The translations under genes were made by a program, and so were the position numbers. Shown piece after piece: positions 1 through 8,264 of a stretch of 64,000 nt of DNA. The notes beneath the pieces are model-generated. The model saw only the letters and a list, made by a program, of their open reading frames with translations, was not told the origin of the DNA and ran no database searches. Each line of letters starts with the position of its first letter. Position 1 is the first letter of the stretch. The DNA comes from Gammaproteobacteria bacterium (lineage in GTDB: Bacteria; Pseudomonadota; Gammaproteobacteria; Enterobacterales; Psychrobiaceae). The DNA lies in contig JABSRU010000013.1 in NCBI GenBank assembly GCA_013214965.1, positions 1 to 64,000 of the forward strand, given 5' to 3'.

Positions 1-376
1 GTGACATAATGCTTAAATATTTTAGGTGATGGCAGGCACGAAAAATTTGCCTGACTTGGGAGGGACTTAATAAGTCAGGTATTTTTTGTTGTCGCTTCAT
101 CGGTGGTAATAATCGCTCGGTAAACGTGCGATTCAAGACTTCCCGGTAAAAAAAGTTGAGCGCATGAAATGCCTGTAAGCATGAGCTGGTAGATAGCTTT
201 CGCTTCAATGACAGCGACCACAGGTAATCTTTAAGTTGCTGATCGCTTAACGTATTGGGTAATTGATGTGTTTCCTTGACCAGCGCATTAACCCAACGTA
301 AATACGCGGTTTGAGTCTTCGGTGAGAAATGTCGAACCTGCATACAATCAATAAAGACTTTTTTTAAACTAGCCAT
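1..376 (-). CDS. Tyrosine recombinase, N-terminal part (runs off left edge)
   Basis: Reading the minus strand from the ATG at 376 gives 125 uninterrupted codons up to the window edge, so the C-terminal catalytic half is not visible. A good ribosome site (GGAGG) lies 7 bases before the ATG. The sequence fits the SAM-like core-binding domain of tyrosine recombinases: residues 16-25 read HFSPKTQTAY, followed near 43-53 by LSDQQLKDYLW and near 68-72 by LNFFY. This pattern is typical of integron-type integrases and of recombinases carried with IS91-family elements. Which of these it is cannot be settled without the missing half. It points away from the intI remnant at 808, as a first cassette gene or an inserted element would. 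Confidence 0.75.
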   Translation of the reverse strand, partial: MASLKKVFIDCMQVRHFSPKTQTAYLRWVNALVKETHQLPNTLSDQQLKDYLWSLSLKRKLSTSSCLQAFHALNFFYREVLNRTFTERLLPPMKRQQKIPDLLSPSQVRQIFRACHHLKYLSIMS

Positions 377-774
377 AACTTGCCTCCAATTATCTATTGA
401 GTTGCAAGTTAAGTGTGCCTGAAATTTCGAGAAAGGTTGAGGGGAATTAATCTCCGCGAAGCGGTTTAGTTCAACAGTATATTATCTGGAATGCGCGATA
501 ATCTCGCAAGTCAGATATTTAATTTAGAATAATAATAGTTCAATAAACTCTCAAATTCAAACAGTTACAAACTTAATTTCAATAAAATCATAAATTATAC
601 TTGTGGAGAAATTATTTTCCGTGTTTATCACGAATTAGCGTCGTGATAAAGACAGCAACGAAAAAAAATTCTATAAATAAATTAACCACTTATTAAATTC
701 GCCCGTTTTTATCATGACTTTTGTTGGCAATTTCCCACCACAATACTTGCTATTTTTATCAAAAACCATTACAC
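377..774. other. AT-rich non-coding stretch between two recombinase starts
   Basis: I see no gene here. The left end carries a small GC hairpin, CCGC-GAA-GCGG at 454-464, in an otherwise AT-rich stretch. At 469-475 the bases GTTCAAC match the integron core-site consensus RYYYAAC, which is GTTRRRY on the minus strand. A 7-base match can easily arise by chance. The position, between an integrase relic and a minus-strand gene, is where an attI site would sit. Confidence 0.3.
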
Positions 775-790
775 CTGTATATTTACACAG
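775..790 (+). promoter_or_regulatory. LexA (SOS) box upstream of intI remnant
   Basis: The 16 bases read CTGT-N8-ACAG with an AT-rich centre (CTGTATATTTACACAG), a full match to the gammaproteobacterial LexA consensus. The site ends 17 bases before the ATG at 808. Integron integrase genes are known to be under LexA control, so the site supports the call of the downstream fragment as intI. Binding itself is inferred. Confidence 0.65.
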
Positions 791-807
791 TTCACGAGGT
801 TTGAATC

Positions 808-933
808 ATGAGTATTTTCTTAAACACAATTCGAGATGTAATTAGTACTAAAGGATATAGTAGGAGAACTGAAAAAAATTATTTATATTGGATAAAAGCA
901 TTTATCATTTTTAATAATCCGATTTTGACATAA
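808..933 (+). pseudogene. Integron integrase (intI) 5' remnant
   Basis: Forty-one codons begin at ATG 808. The reading frame matches the start of IntI proteins: an N-terminal helix, then GYSRRTEKNYLYWIKAFI near residues 16-33, the core-binding SAM-like domain. After residue 37 the similarity stops and a TAA follows at 931, so more than 85 percent of a typical 320-residue IntI is missing. No catalytic motif is seen in the next 100 bases. The LexA box just upstream is the usual intI control site. I read it as a relic of a chromosomal integron. An unrelated short peptide is possible but less likely. Confidence 0.55.
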
Positions 934-1014
934 CGAAAAATTTACTAGAGCGTTGTCGGTGGCTTTACAAACCTAGATATAAAAACTCGTTGCGGTGAGA
1001 AAACATAATTGGAT

Positions 1015-1032
1015 AGCCCGAGGTATCGGGCT
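1015..1032 (-). terminator. Possible terminator hairpin after yeaC
   Basis: AGCCCGA and TCGGGCT form a 7-base-pair stem with a 4-base loop, six bases beyond the yeaC stop codon on the minus strand. There is no clear T tract, so intrinsic termination would be weak. Confidence 0.4.
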
Positions 1033-1037
1033 CCGAG

Positions 1038-1316
1038 TTAATCATTAATTTCGCTTCTGATTATCTCTTGCTCATTCTTAAACTGTCGTCTTAGCTGTGA
1101 CTTGCTATGGTTATTAAACACGCCATTTTTACCGATGGTATAATGGTCGGTTTGTTCAAGGTGAGTTCCTTGATAGAGCATCATCGCCTGAGTCGCCTGA
1201 GTACGCTGCTCTTTGGTTAACGCCTCGCCATTAGGCCATTTTCCAATTTCGACACCCTGCTTAAGAATTTCATAAATAGGTGGGGACATTGCTTGGATCA
1301 GTTGTTCAATTTGCAT
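1038..1316 (-). CDS. yeaC: DUF1315 family protein YeaC
   Basis: This 92-residue protein fits the DUF1315/YeaC family of E. coli (about 90 residues): an N-terminal IEQLIQAMSP segment, then GKWPNGEALTKEQR and QAMMLYQ. The family has no established function. It is soluble, with no signal peptide or membrane segment. Its start lies 13 bases after the stop of the zinc-ribbon gene (1330-1650), so the two are probably co-transcribed. The family assignment is firm and the role is unknown. Confidence 0.85.
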   Translation of the reverse strand: MQIEQLIQAMSPPIYEILKQGVEIGKWPNGEALTKEQRTQATQAMMLYQGTHLEQTDHYTIGKNGVFNNHSKSQLRRQFKNEQEIIRSEIND

Positions 1317-1329
1317 GTTTATCAGCTTT

Positions 1330-1650
1330 TTATTTGTTTGAAATAATTAATCTTGCTCGGTTGACAATATACCATATAAAGCCGACGGCAATCATTCCTT
1401 GGCCGAGTATGCTAAACCATGACTCGCTCGGTTGCTCTTCCCAATACCACAACGTAAAACCACCAACAAACATCAATAATGCTAAAAATGTTTGCACTTG
1501 AATCGATTGATTGCGTTTGATTTTATTGACCCGCTGTTTTGATGCGAGGTTCTCACTCGTCATATTCGCGATATCAATGTCACAATGACTACAGCAAATA
1601 CTTTTATCTGAAATCTGTTGATTACAACTGGGGCATGAAATGATAGCCAT
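1330..1650 (-). CDS. Zinc-ribbon small membrane protein
   Basis: The 106-residue protein starts with two CxxC pairs (CPSC at 6-9 and CSHC at 20-23), a typical zinc ribbon. It then has two hydrophobic segments, near 54-70 and 83-96, separated by a short loop. The layout suggests a membrane-anchored protein with a cytoplasmic zinc finger. I do not recognise a characterised family, and similar proteins are generally annotated only as zinc-ribbon domain proteins. It is likely the first gene of a two-gene unit with yeaC. Confidence 0.7.
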   Translation of the reverse strand: MAIISCPSCNQQISDKSICCSHCDIDIANMTSENLASKQRVNKIKRNQSIQVQTFLALLMFVGGFTLWYWEEQPSESWFSILGQGMIAVGFIWYIVNRARLIISNK

Positions 1651-1708
1651 TGAGCGTATTACTCTTAAAGAATGATGGGAGGATTATATATCTAAATTAA
1701 AGGAAAAT

Positions 1709-1744
1709 GCCAATTGTTCAAAATTATTAAACCAAACAATTGGC
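1709..1744 (-). terminator. Terminator-like hairpin after the TetR gene
   Basis: GCCAATTGTT (1709-1718) pairs perfectly with AACAATTGGC (1735-1744) across a 16-base loop, just beyond the TetR gene's stop. On the minus strand a T-rich run follows the stem. Confidence 0.55.
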
Positions 1745-1751
1745 GATTGGA

Positions 1752-2378
1752 TTATGGAGCACTTACTCCGGCTGCAATAAATGGAATTAAGCGCCTGATT
1801 AAGTCTTCAATATCGACTTCTTGATTAAAATCGGACTTAGCAATATCAGTTAATGCTTTGCTTGAGGCCATGGTGAAAACCACAGTACCGAGAGTAAAGT
1901 GTAAACGCCAGAATATTTCATCTTTGGACAAATGTGGGTTTGCTTCACGAACAGCCGAATTAAAGGCGATCATCACTTCCCCGTAATGCGTGGTAATAAA
2001 CCAACGCAAGTGCCCCTGGCTTTCAATATAACCACGACCTAATAATTGTAAAAAAATCGAGGTGCCGCGATGCCTAAAAGCATTCAATTGCAATAATGGA
2101 TCGATTAAACAACTAAACACTTGATGCTGGTCAAAACGTTCATCACTGTCATTCAACATTTTTAGCGTTTGTTGTAAGTGTGGTACGAATACTTCCAAGT
2201 ATCGTGCTAAAACTGCTTGGATCAGTTCTTTTTTTGAGCCAAAATGATAATTAACTGATGCTAAATTGACTTCTGCCTGACTTGTGATCAACCTCAAAGA
2301 GGTGTCTGAAAACCCGCGTTCAGCAAAGAGTTGTTCTGCAGCATTTAGAATTTTTGTTTTTGTATCTAGTTTTTGCAC
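1752..2378 (-). CDS. psrA: TetR-family regulator, PsrA-like
   Basis: A 208-residue TetR repressor. The helix-turn-helix spans about residues 9-55 (ILNAAEQLFAERGFSDTSLR, then VNYHFGSKKELI), followed by an all-helical ligand domain of PsrA type. In Pseudomonas and Shewanella, PsrA senses fatty acids and controls fatty-acid degradation genes. Upstream, at 2399-2410, lies AAAC-N4-GTTT, matching the core of the published PsrA operator, which suggests autoregulation. The gene is transcribed alone. The TetR call is certain. The PsrA assignment rests on overall similarity and the operator. Confidence 0.7.
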   Translation of the reverse strand: MQKLDTKTKILNAAEQLFAERGFSDTSLRLITSQAEVNLASVNYHFGSKKELIQAVLARYLEVFVPHLQQTLKMLNDSDERFDQHQVFSCLIDPLLQLNAFRHRGTSIFLQLLGRGYIESQGHLRWFITTHYGEVMIAFNSAVREANPHLSKDEIFWRLHFTLGTVVFTMASSKALTDIAKSDFNQEVDIEDLIRRLIPFIAAGVSAP

Positions 2379-2398
2379 GCTTCATGCGCCTTCTTATT

Positions 2399-2410
2399 AA
2401 ACAGATGTTT
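2399..2410. promoter_or_regulatory. PsrA-type operator candidate
   Basis: AAAC-AGAT-GTTT lies 21 bases before the TetR start codon. It agrees with the reported PsrA pattern of AAAC and GTTT half sites with a 2-4 base spacer. The perfect arms are AAACA and TGTTT. Function is inferred. Confidence 0.5.
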
Positions 2411-2444
2411 TAAATATAACCGTTCGTATTAATCTGTCAAGTGT

Positions 2445-2460
2445 TGTTCTAATAAGAACA
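2445..2460. promoter_or_regulatory. Second palindrome upstream of psrA-like gene
   Basis: TGTTCT and AGAACA are perfectly inverted around AATA, about 70 bases upstream of the TetR gene. It may be a second operator for this or another regulator. No regulator can be assigned from the sequence. Confidence 0.4.
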
Positions 2461-2493
2461 GGATTTAGATTATTTAAATCTATAGTTCAAAAT

Positions 2494-2533
2494 AACGCCA
2501 AGACACAGGTTTTTCACTGTTTACCTTGGCGTT
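2494..2533 (-). terminator. Terminator-like hairpin after S9 peptidase gene
   Basis: AACGCCAAG (2494-2502) pairs with CTTGGCGTT (2525-2533). The loop holds a smaller inner stem (ACAG/CTGT). It starts a few bases beyond the peptidase stop and is followed on the minus strand by ATTTTG. It is a plausible but not strong terminator. Confidence 0.5.
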
Positions 2534-2538
2534 TAGCG

Positions 2539-4575
2539 CTACTTGGTATACTTATTCATCCACGAAAGAACATTGTTATACCATTGAATTTTATTGTCAT
2601 TATTTAATATCCAGTGATTTTCATTAGGGAACATTAATAGCTTAGAATCGACACCTTTACGCTGAAGTACAGTAAATGCACCAATCCCTTGACCATAAGG
2701 TACTCTAAAATCTTTTTCACCATGAATCACTAACATCGGAGTTTGCCAATTCTTGACATAATTTGCTGGATTAAATTTTTCGTAGTTATCTGTTGCATTC
2801 AGGTAACTGCCACCAAAATCACGTTCAGGGAACCATAGTTCTTCCGTGACTCGATAAAACATTCTCATGTCAAACAGACCCGCATGATTAACTAAGCATT
2901 TGAATTTATCGCTCCATTGACCAGCAATCCAATTCACCATAAAACCACCATAAGAACCGCCTAGCGCACACGCATTATCGCCATCTAACCATGGCTGTTG
3001 CTTAGTAACCGCTGCCAATCCTTTTTGCAAGTCTTCTAACGGCTTTCCGCCCCAATCTAAACTAATAGAGTCGGTAAATTTTTGACCATAACCAGTCGAA
3101 CCATGAAAATCAATCATCACGACGCCGTAACCTGCTCCAGCCCATAGCTGTGGATTCCAACGGGTTGAAAAGTTATTACCAAAGGATCCTTGAGGGCCAC
3201 CATGGATTAAAAATGCGATTGGATATTTTTTACCTTTTTTAAATCCTGCAGGTTTTAACCAATAACCATAAACGGTCTCGTCATTCCAGCCTTTAAAAGA
3301 AAACTGAGAAAATTCACTAAAATCAATTTTCGCCAGTTTGGCTTTATTGATGTCGGTCAGGACACTCAACTTACTACCATCTAACGGCAGTGTGTAGAGG
3401 TTTGAAGGATTTGATAAGTCTTTTTTAGCAATGATCAAGTTATCGCCGCTAACACCAACAATGCTAGAACTGCCATCACTGTGTAGGGTTTTGATATCAC
3501 CAAATTGAATGTTTATCGCAAATACCGAGACTTGCCCCAGATCTTGCGCCGTGACATACAAATTACGACTGTCAGGGGCAAAATAAATACTACGTACTGA
3601 GCGATCCCATAATGGTGCGATTTCTTTAACATTGCCAGTAATTAAATCTTTAAGCATAATCGCAAAACGATCTGATTCGGCGACAGGACGACTCATTGCA
3701 GCATAGGCCATATAACGACCATCAGCAGAAAATACGGGCTGTGAATCCCACGCTTTATTGTCGCTGGTTAAATTTGTCGCCTTGCCGCCAGTAACAGCAA
3801 CTTGCCATAGGTCAAAGTTGGTGTGCCAAGCTTGACGATGATCGCCAACTTTAGCTGAATAAACGATATGTTTACTATCAGGGGTAAAACTTACCTCTTC
3901 CATGCCTGAAAATGGTTTAGCAGGCACATCAGTCGCTAAGCCTTTGTTGACATCAACTAAGTTTGAGATGCCAGAGGCCTTTAAGTCACCAACAAAAATG
4001 TGATTAAAGCTGTGATCACTCCAAGTATCCCAATGACGTACCAATAACTGGGTATATTCACGTCCTTTATCAGGCTTGTCTTGTATTTGTTTGAGGCGAT
4101 CGCTAGTACATTTTATGGTTTTACAATCATTAAATGTCGTTAATGATAATGCAATTTTTGAGTTATCAGGTGATAATTTAAACCCATGAATATCAATCGC
4201 TAAATCAGTGACAGCAATGGCTTCGCCACCAGCAAGGTTAAGCTTCCATAATTGGTTTGAGCCCGTACGGTTGGCAATAAAATAAATACTTTTGCCATTG
4301 GCTGCCCACGCGACATCATGTTCAGTCGTCTTGTTCGCGGTCAATTGAATAAGTTTAGCATTGGGTTTAGTCAAATCTTGAAGGTACAAATTAGACAATT
4401 TGAGATCTTTTTCCACTTGCTTATGTCCATAAACAAGAAAATTACCATTGGGAGAGACAGCAGCGGAATGAACACTGTCTAGATTAATAAGATCGGTGAC
4501 ATCAAATGGTTTTGCATGGAGAGATGTCGCACCAAAACTCAGTGCCGCTAGGCTGGTCACGAGCATTTTATTCAT
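2539..4575 (-). CDS. S9 family prolyl oligopeptidase, exported
   Basis: A 678-residue serine peptidase of the S9 (prolyl oligopeptidase, acylaminoacyl-peptidase-like) family. A signal peptide covers residues 1-21, ending at LHA, so it acts in the periplasm or outside. Residues 25-400 form a beta-propeller with repeated PD40-type motifs such as SPDNSK and SADGRY. The C-terminal alpha/beta hydrolase carries the triad Ser541 (GGSYGG), Asp622 (GEKDFRVP) and His654 (NENHW). Such enzymes cut short peptides, often as dipeptidyl or acyl peptidases; the exact specificity is not visible. The gene stands alone, between a hairpin downstream and a terminator upstream. Confidence 0.92.
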   Translation of the reverse strand: MNKMLVTSLAALSFGATSLHAKPFDVTDLINLDSVHSAAVSPNGNFLVYGHKQVEKDLKLSNLYLQDLTKPNAKLIQLTANKTTEHDVAWAANGKSIYFIANRTGSNQLWKLNLAGGEAIAVTDLAIDIHGFKLSPDNSKIALSLTTFNDCKTIKCTSDRLKQIQDKPDKGREYTQLLVRHWDTWSDHSFNHIFVGDLKASGISNLVDVNKGLATDVPAKPFSGMEEVSFTPDSKHIVYSAKVGDHRQAWHTNFDLWQVAVTGGKATNLTSDNKAWDSQPVFSADGRYMAYAAMSRPVAESDRFAIMLKDLITGNVKEIAPLWDRSVRSIYFAPDSRNLYVTAQDLGQVSVFAINIQFGDIKTLHSDGSSSIVGVSGDNLIIAKKDLSNPSNLYTLPLDGSKLSVLTDINKAKLAKIDFSEFSQFSFKGWNDETVYGYWLKPAGFKKGKKYPIAFLIHGGPQGSFGNNFSTRWNPQLWAGAGYGVVMIDFHGSTGYGQKFTDSISLDWGGKPLEDLQKGLAAVTKQQPWLDGDNACALGGSYGGFMVNWIAGQWSDKFKCLVNHAGLFDMRMFYRVTEELWFPERDFGGSYLNATDNYEKFNPANYVKNWQTPMLVIHGEKDFRVPYGQGIGAFTVLQRKGVDSKLLMFPNENHWILNNDNKIQWYNNVLSWMNKYTK

Positions 4576-4650
4576 AAGGAAGCCCTATTGATAAGATAAA
4601 TAGTGCCTATTGTACTGTTTGATATGTATTTAGCTAGTATTGAGATTGAT

Positions 4651-4690
4651 AAAAAACAAAAAAGCCTCGAATCAAAATGATCGAGGCTTT
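4651..4690 (-). terminator. Intrinsic terminator after lipoprotein gene
   Basis: AAAGCCTCGA (4661-4670) pairs with TCGAGGCTTT (4681-4690). On the minus strand a long T run follows. It terminates the lipoprotein gene at 4713-5123. Confidence 0.85.
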
Positions 4691-4712
4691 TTATCAGGAA
4701 ACCGCTGAGATA

Positions 4713-5123
4713 TTACTCACCCGTTACTTTTTTCTCTAATGCTGATAACTTGCTTGCCGCTTTATCAGCTAACTCTGCTTTTTTATCACCATACTGTGAT
4801 TTAACATCATTAGTTAAGTCTGATGCTTTTGCTTTTGCGCCATCAACTAAATCGGACGCTTTACTTTTTCCATCTTCATAGATGCCTTCAGCTTTTGCTT
4901 TCGCTTCACCGTAAACTTGCTCAGATTTTTGCTTTAACGCACTGGCAGAATCTTTAGCCGCTGCTTTTGCGTTTTCAATCGAGTCATGACTGTGGGCTTT
5001 TGCACTATCAACTTTTGCTGATACTTCTTTAGCTGTCTGTTCTTCACTAGCCGTTGTTTTAACATCTTCGCCACAGGCTGTTAATACTGACAGTCCTAAT
5101 AATACTAATGCAATTTTTTTCAT
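4713..5123 (-). CDS. Small lipoprotein with amphipathic 11-mer-like repeats
   Basis: A 136-residue lipoprotein. The signal sequence ends in the lipobox LTAC, giving Cys17 as the lipidated residue. The mature part is very rich in Ala, Lys, Asp and Ser, with repeated units such as AKAEGIYEDGKSKASDL and AKAKASDLTNDVKSQYGDK. These look like long amphipathic helices or a coiled coil, similar in style to LEA-like and YtxH-like proteins. No aromatic core or catalytic residue is seen. The function is unknown; an envelope stress or structural role is only a guess. A strong terminator follows, and it appears monocistronic. Confidence 0.8.
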   Translation of the reverse strand: MKKIALVLLGLSVLTACGEDVKTTASEEQTAKEVSAKVDSAKAHSHDSIENAKAAAKDSASALKQKSEQVYGEAKAKAEGIYEDGKSKASDLVDGAKAKASDLTNDVKSQYGDKKAELADKAASKLSALEKKVTGE

Positions 5124-5216
5124 AATTAATTCTCGATAAATAAAAGTTGTGTAAGTTTAATCATTTAAGATTAACCTTATCTTAATATAGTTAATTGAAC
5201 CCATAAAGAGTTTTTA

Positions 5217-6719
5217 TTACAGCTCTTGTAATTTAAGACGCCACGTTTCAGGGCCAGTCACGTGAACACTTTCCCCGGTAGAATCAACAGCAACTGTTAC
5301 TGGCATGTCTTCCACTTCAAACTCATAAATAGCTTCCATCCCAAGTTCAGGAAAGGCAACAACACGCGCTTTCTTTATCGCTTTAGACACTAAGTATGCA
5401 GCGCCCCCAACTGCCATTAGATACACTGATTTGTTATTCTTGATGTCTTGAACCGTCGCTGGTCCACGCTCGGCTTTACCGATGGTACCAATCAACCCAG
5501 TTTCCTCTAACATCATCCGAGTAAATTTATCCATTCTGGTGGCGGTTGTTGGGCCAGCAGGACCAACGGCTTCCCCTTCTATGGCATCAACAGGGCCAAC
5601 GTAATAGATGAATTTACCGGTGAAATCCACCGGTAAATCTTCACCAGCGGCTAGTATTTCTTGGATTTTCTTATGAGCGGCATCACGACCCGTTAATATC
5701 GTGCCACTGAGTAAGACCGTTTCACCGGTGCGCCACGACGCCAAATCTTCTTTGACCAGTTGATCAACATTCACTCGGCGAACGTTCTCGCCCACTTCCC
5801 AAGTAATTTCAGGCCAGTCTTCAAGTTTAGGGGGCGTAAGCTCAGCAGGTCCTTGGCCATCAAGATGGAAGTGGATATGGCGAGTGGCCGCGCAATTTGG
5901 GATCATCACGACAGGCTTTGATGCTGCATGGGTTGGTGCAGACATAATTTTAATATCAAGCACGGTATTTAATCCGCCTAAGCCTTGAGCGCCAATACCA
6001 AGCTTATTGACTTTTTCAAACAACTCTAAACGTAATTCTTCTTCACCAGATTGCGGGCCATTATCAATAATATCTTGAATATCAACGCTCCCCATCAAAG
6101 ATTCTTTTGCCATCACGGCTGCTTTTTCAGCAGTACCGCCAATGCCTATCCCTAACATACCAGGAGGACACCACCCTGCTCCCATTGTCGGTACTGTTTT
6201 GAGAACCCAATCGACAATTGAATCACTTGGGTTTAGCATCACCATTTTAGATTTATTTTCACTACCGCCGCCTTTGGCCGCAATCATCACTTCAACACTG
6301 TCACCAGCGACTAATTCAATATGAACCACCGCAGGGGTATTATCTTTAGTATTGATTCTTGAACCCGCAGGATCGGCAACAATAGAAGCACGCAATGGGT
6401 TATCTGGATTACCATAGGCTCGACGCACACCTTCATCGACCATCTGTTGCACGGTTAAATCAGAATCCCAGCGAACATTCATGCCTATTTTAACAAAACA
6501 AGTCACGATGCCAGTGTCTTGACACAGTGGTCGATGTCCTTGCGCTGACATTCGAGAATTAATTAATATTTGGGCAATAGCATCTTTTGCCGCTGTGCTT
6601 TGTTCGGTGTTATAAGCTTTTTCCATCGCATCGATAAAATCTTTTGGATGATAATAAGAAATATATTGCAGTGCATCTTCGATACTGTCGATGAAATCGG
6701 CTTTTTTAATTACGGTCAT
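5217..6719 (-). CDS. fumA: Fumarate hydratase, class I (iron-sulfur)
   Basis: A 500-residue class I fumarase that interconverts fumarate and malate in the TCA cycle using a 4Fe-4S cluster. The three cysteines expected to hold the cluster are visible: Cys66 (HRPLCQDTG), Cys184 (GAGWCPPG) and Cys276 (IPNCAATR). Their spacing closely matches E. coli FumA (105/224/318). The C-terminal beta domain has GPTTATRMDKF. The start at 6719 has AGGGG about 8 bases upstream. The gene is divergent from pabB. FumA and FumB cannot be told apart here, so the symbol denotes the class. Confidence 0.93.
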   Translation of the reverse strand: MTVIKKADFIDSIEDALQYISYYHPKDFIDAMEKAYNTEQSTAAKDAIAQILINSRMSAQGHRPLCQDTGIVTCFVKIGMNVRWDSDLTVQQMVDEGVRRAYGNPDNPLRASIVADPAGSRINTKDNTPAVVHIELVAGDSVEVMIAAKGGGSENKSKMVMLNPSDSIVDWVLKTVPTMGAGWCPPGMLGIGIGGTAEKAAVMAKESLMGSVDIQDIIDNGPQSGEEELRLELFEKVNKLGIGAQGLGGLNTVLDIKIMSAPTHAASKPVVMIPNCAATRHIHFHLDGQGPAELTPPKLEDWPEITWEVGENVRRVNVDQLVKEDLASWRTGETVLLSGTILTGRDAAHKKIQEILAAGEDLPVDFTGKFIYYVGPVDAIEGEAVGPAGPTTATRMDKFTRMMLEETGLIGTIGKAERGPATVQDIKNNKSVYLMAVGGAAYLVSKAIKKARVVAFPELGMEAIYEFEVEDMPVTVAVDSTGESVHVTGPETWRLKLQEL

Positions 6720-6886
6720 TTATGTTCCCCTGTGTGACTCAGTCATGTAAATAATTGCTCACATTATCTGCAATAACTCTGTGAAACCTCATTGTGTGTT
6801 TCAGTCTTATTGTGTAACCGTTATAATACGCTGGTTACTTGTTACTCGCCACTAGCAAAAAGGCGAAAAATCATTGAAAGGTTAAA

Positions 6887-8263
6887 ATGTCTACAAACTT
6901 GCATACTAGTTACGTTAATTTGGCCCCAAATGCGCGGCAATACTTTTCTCAATACTCACAGCAAGCTTGGGCCATGCTGTTAGACTCAGGTCATAGCAGC
7001 CATGTTGATAGCCGCTATGACATTATTGTACGCGATCCGGTTGCCACACTAACCACCACTGGTAACCAGACTGTGATTTGGTACCAACAAGATCAAACTC
7101 AGCAGCATTCAAGTGATGACCCTCTCAAACTCATCGAACAAGTGATGGCACAAATGATAAGTGGTTCGCAAGTGAGTGACTTACCCTTTAGTGGCGGCGC
7201 ATTGGGTTATTTTAGTTATGATTTAGGGCGTCAATTTGAGTCAATTGACCAACAATCGGCCCGAGATATTGAGCTACCAGAGATGGCTATCGGAATATAT
7301 CGCCATGCCTTAATTTTCGATCGTCAAACTAACTTGGTCACCCTAGTGAGCCGTACAACAAAACAGCAACATCACGAGTATTTATCACAAATTAAGCCGT
7401 CGATTATTCCAGAGACAACATTCACTCTCACCTGCCCTTGGCGTAATCAAATAGATAAAACGACCTACTTAAGTAATTTTGATAAGATCCAAGCGTATTT
7501 GCTCAGCGGTGACTGTTATCAAATAAATTATACACAGCGTTTTACCGCCAATTATCAAGGCGATGAATATCAGGCTTATCTCGCGTTATGCCGCAATAAT
7601 GAAATGCCTTTTAGTGCTTACCTCAAACTTGAACAAGGTGCTATATTAAGTGTATCACCGGAACGCTTTATCCAGTGTCAATCGGGCAATATTCAAGCGA
7701 AGCCGATTAAGGGAACACGGCCTCGTGGCCATGATATAATCGAGGATCAGCGGTTAAAAACTGAATTGATCAACAGTGAGAAAGATCAAGCTGAAAACTT
7801 AATGATTGTTGACTTATTACGTAATGATATTGGGCGCAGTGCTAAACCTGGTAGCGTTAATGTGCCGGTCTTATTTGATATTGAAAGTTTCCCTGGAGTA
7901 CATCATCTGGTAAGTACGGTAACCGCTACATTGGTTGATAGTAAAAGTCCGATCGATTTATTACGGGGCGCATTTCCTGGTGGCTCAATCACCGGTGCAC
8001 CAAAAGTACGTGCAATGAATATTATCGATCAACTAGAGCCTCACCGACGCTCAATTTACTGCGGATCCATTGGTTATATCAGTCAAGATGGCAATATGGA
8101 TACCAATATTACTATTCGTACACTATTGTGTTTAGATAAGACGATTTATTGTTGGGCCGGTGGCGGTATCGTGGCCGATTCTGTTGCCCTTGATGAGTAC
8201 CAAGAGTGCTTTGATAAAGTCGCAAAAATTTTACCCGTCCTTTCGGCCATCAAGCAGGAGTAA
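6887..8263 (+). CDS. pabB: Aminodeoxychorismate synthase component I
   Basis: A 458-residue chorismate-using enzyme that makes 4-amino-4-deoxychorismate with PabA, feeding p-aminobenzoate and folate synthesis. The C-terminal chorismate-binding domain shows PIKGTRPRG with Lys275 (equivalent to the catalytic lysine near 274 in E. coli PabB), DLLRNDIGR, and FPGGSITGAPK. The PIKGT lysine separates PabB from TrpE, which has alanine there. The ATG at 6887 follows GAAAGG. The nudL ATG starts one base after the stop, so the pair forms an operon, as in E. coli. Confidence 0.95.
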   Translation: MSTNLHTSYVNLAPNARQYFSQYSQQAWAMLLDSGHSSHVDSRYDIIVRDPVATLTTTGNQTVIWYQQDQTQQHSSDDPLKLIEQVMAQMISGSQVSDLPFSGGALGYFSYDLGRQFESIDQQSARDIELPEMAIGIYRHALIFDRQTNLVTLVSRTTKQQHHEYLSQIKPSIIPETTFTLTCPWRNQIDKTTYLSNFDKIQAYLLSGDCYQINYTQRFTANYQGDEYQAYLALCRNNEMPFSAYLKLEQGAILSVSPERFIQCQSGNIQAKPIKGTRPRGHDIIEDQRLKTELINSEKDQAENLMIVDLLRNDIGRSAKPGSVNVPVLFDIESFPGVHHLVSTVTATLVDSKSPIDLLRGAFPGGSITGAPKVRAMNIIDQLEPHRRSIYCGSIGYISQDGNMDTNITIRTLLCLDKTIYCWAGGGIVADSVALDEYQECFDKVAKILPVLSAIKQE

Positions 8264-8264
8264 T

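Noticed and set aside
5165-5185. TTAAGAT/ATCTTAA hairpin after fumA
   Set aside because: It is short and AT-only, with no strong T tract; too weak to call a terminator.
6720-6886. CRP- or FNR-like sites between fumA and pabB
   Set aside because: TGTGA and TTGAT-like pieces are present, but none has a proper second half at the right spacing.
8160-8264. In-frame upstream extension of nudL into pabB
   Set aside because: The ATG at 8265 directly after the pabB stop gives the usual NudL start; the extension would overlap pabB in another frame.
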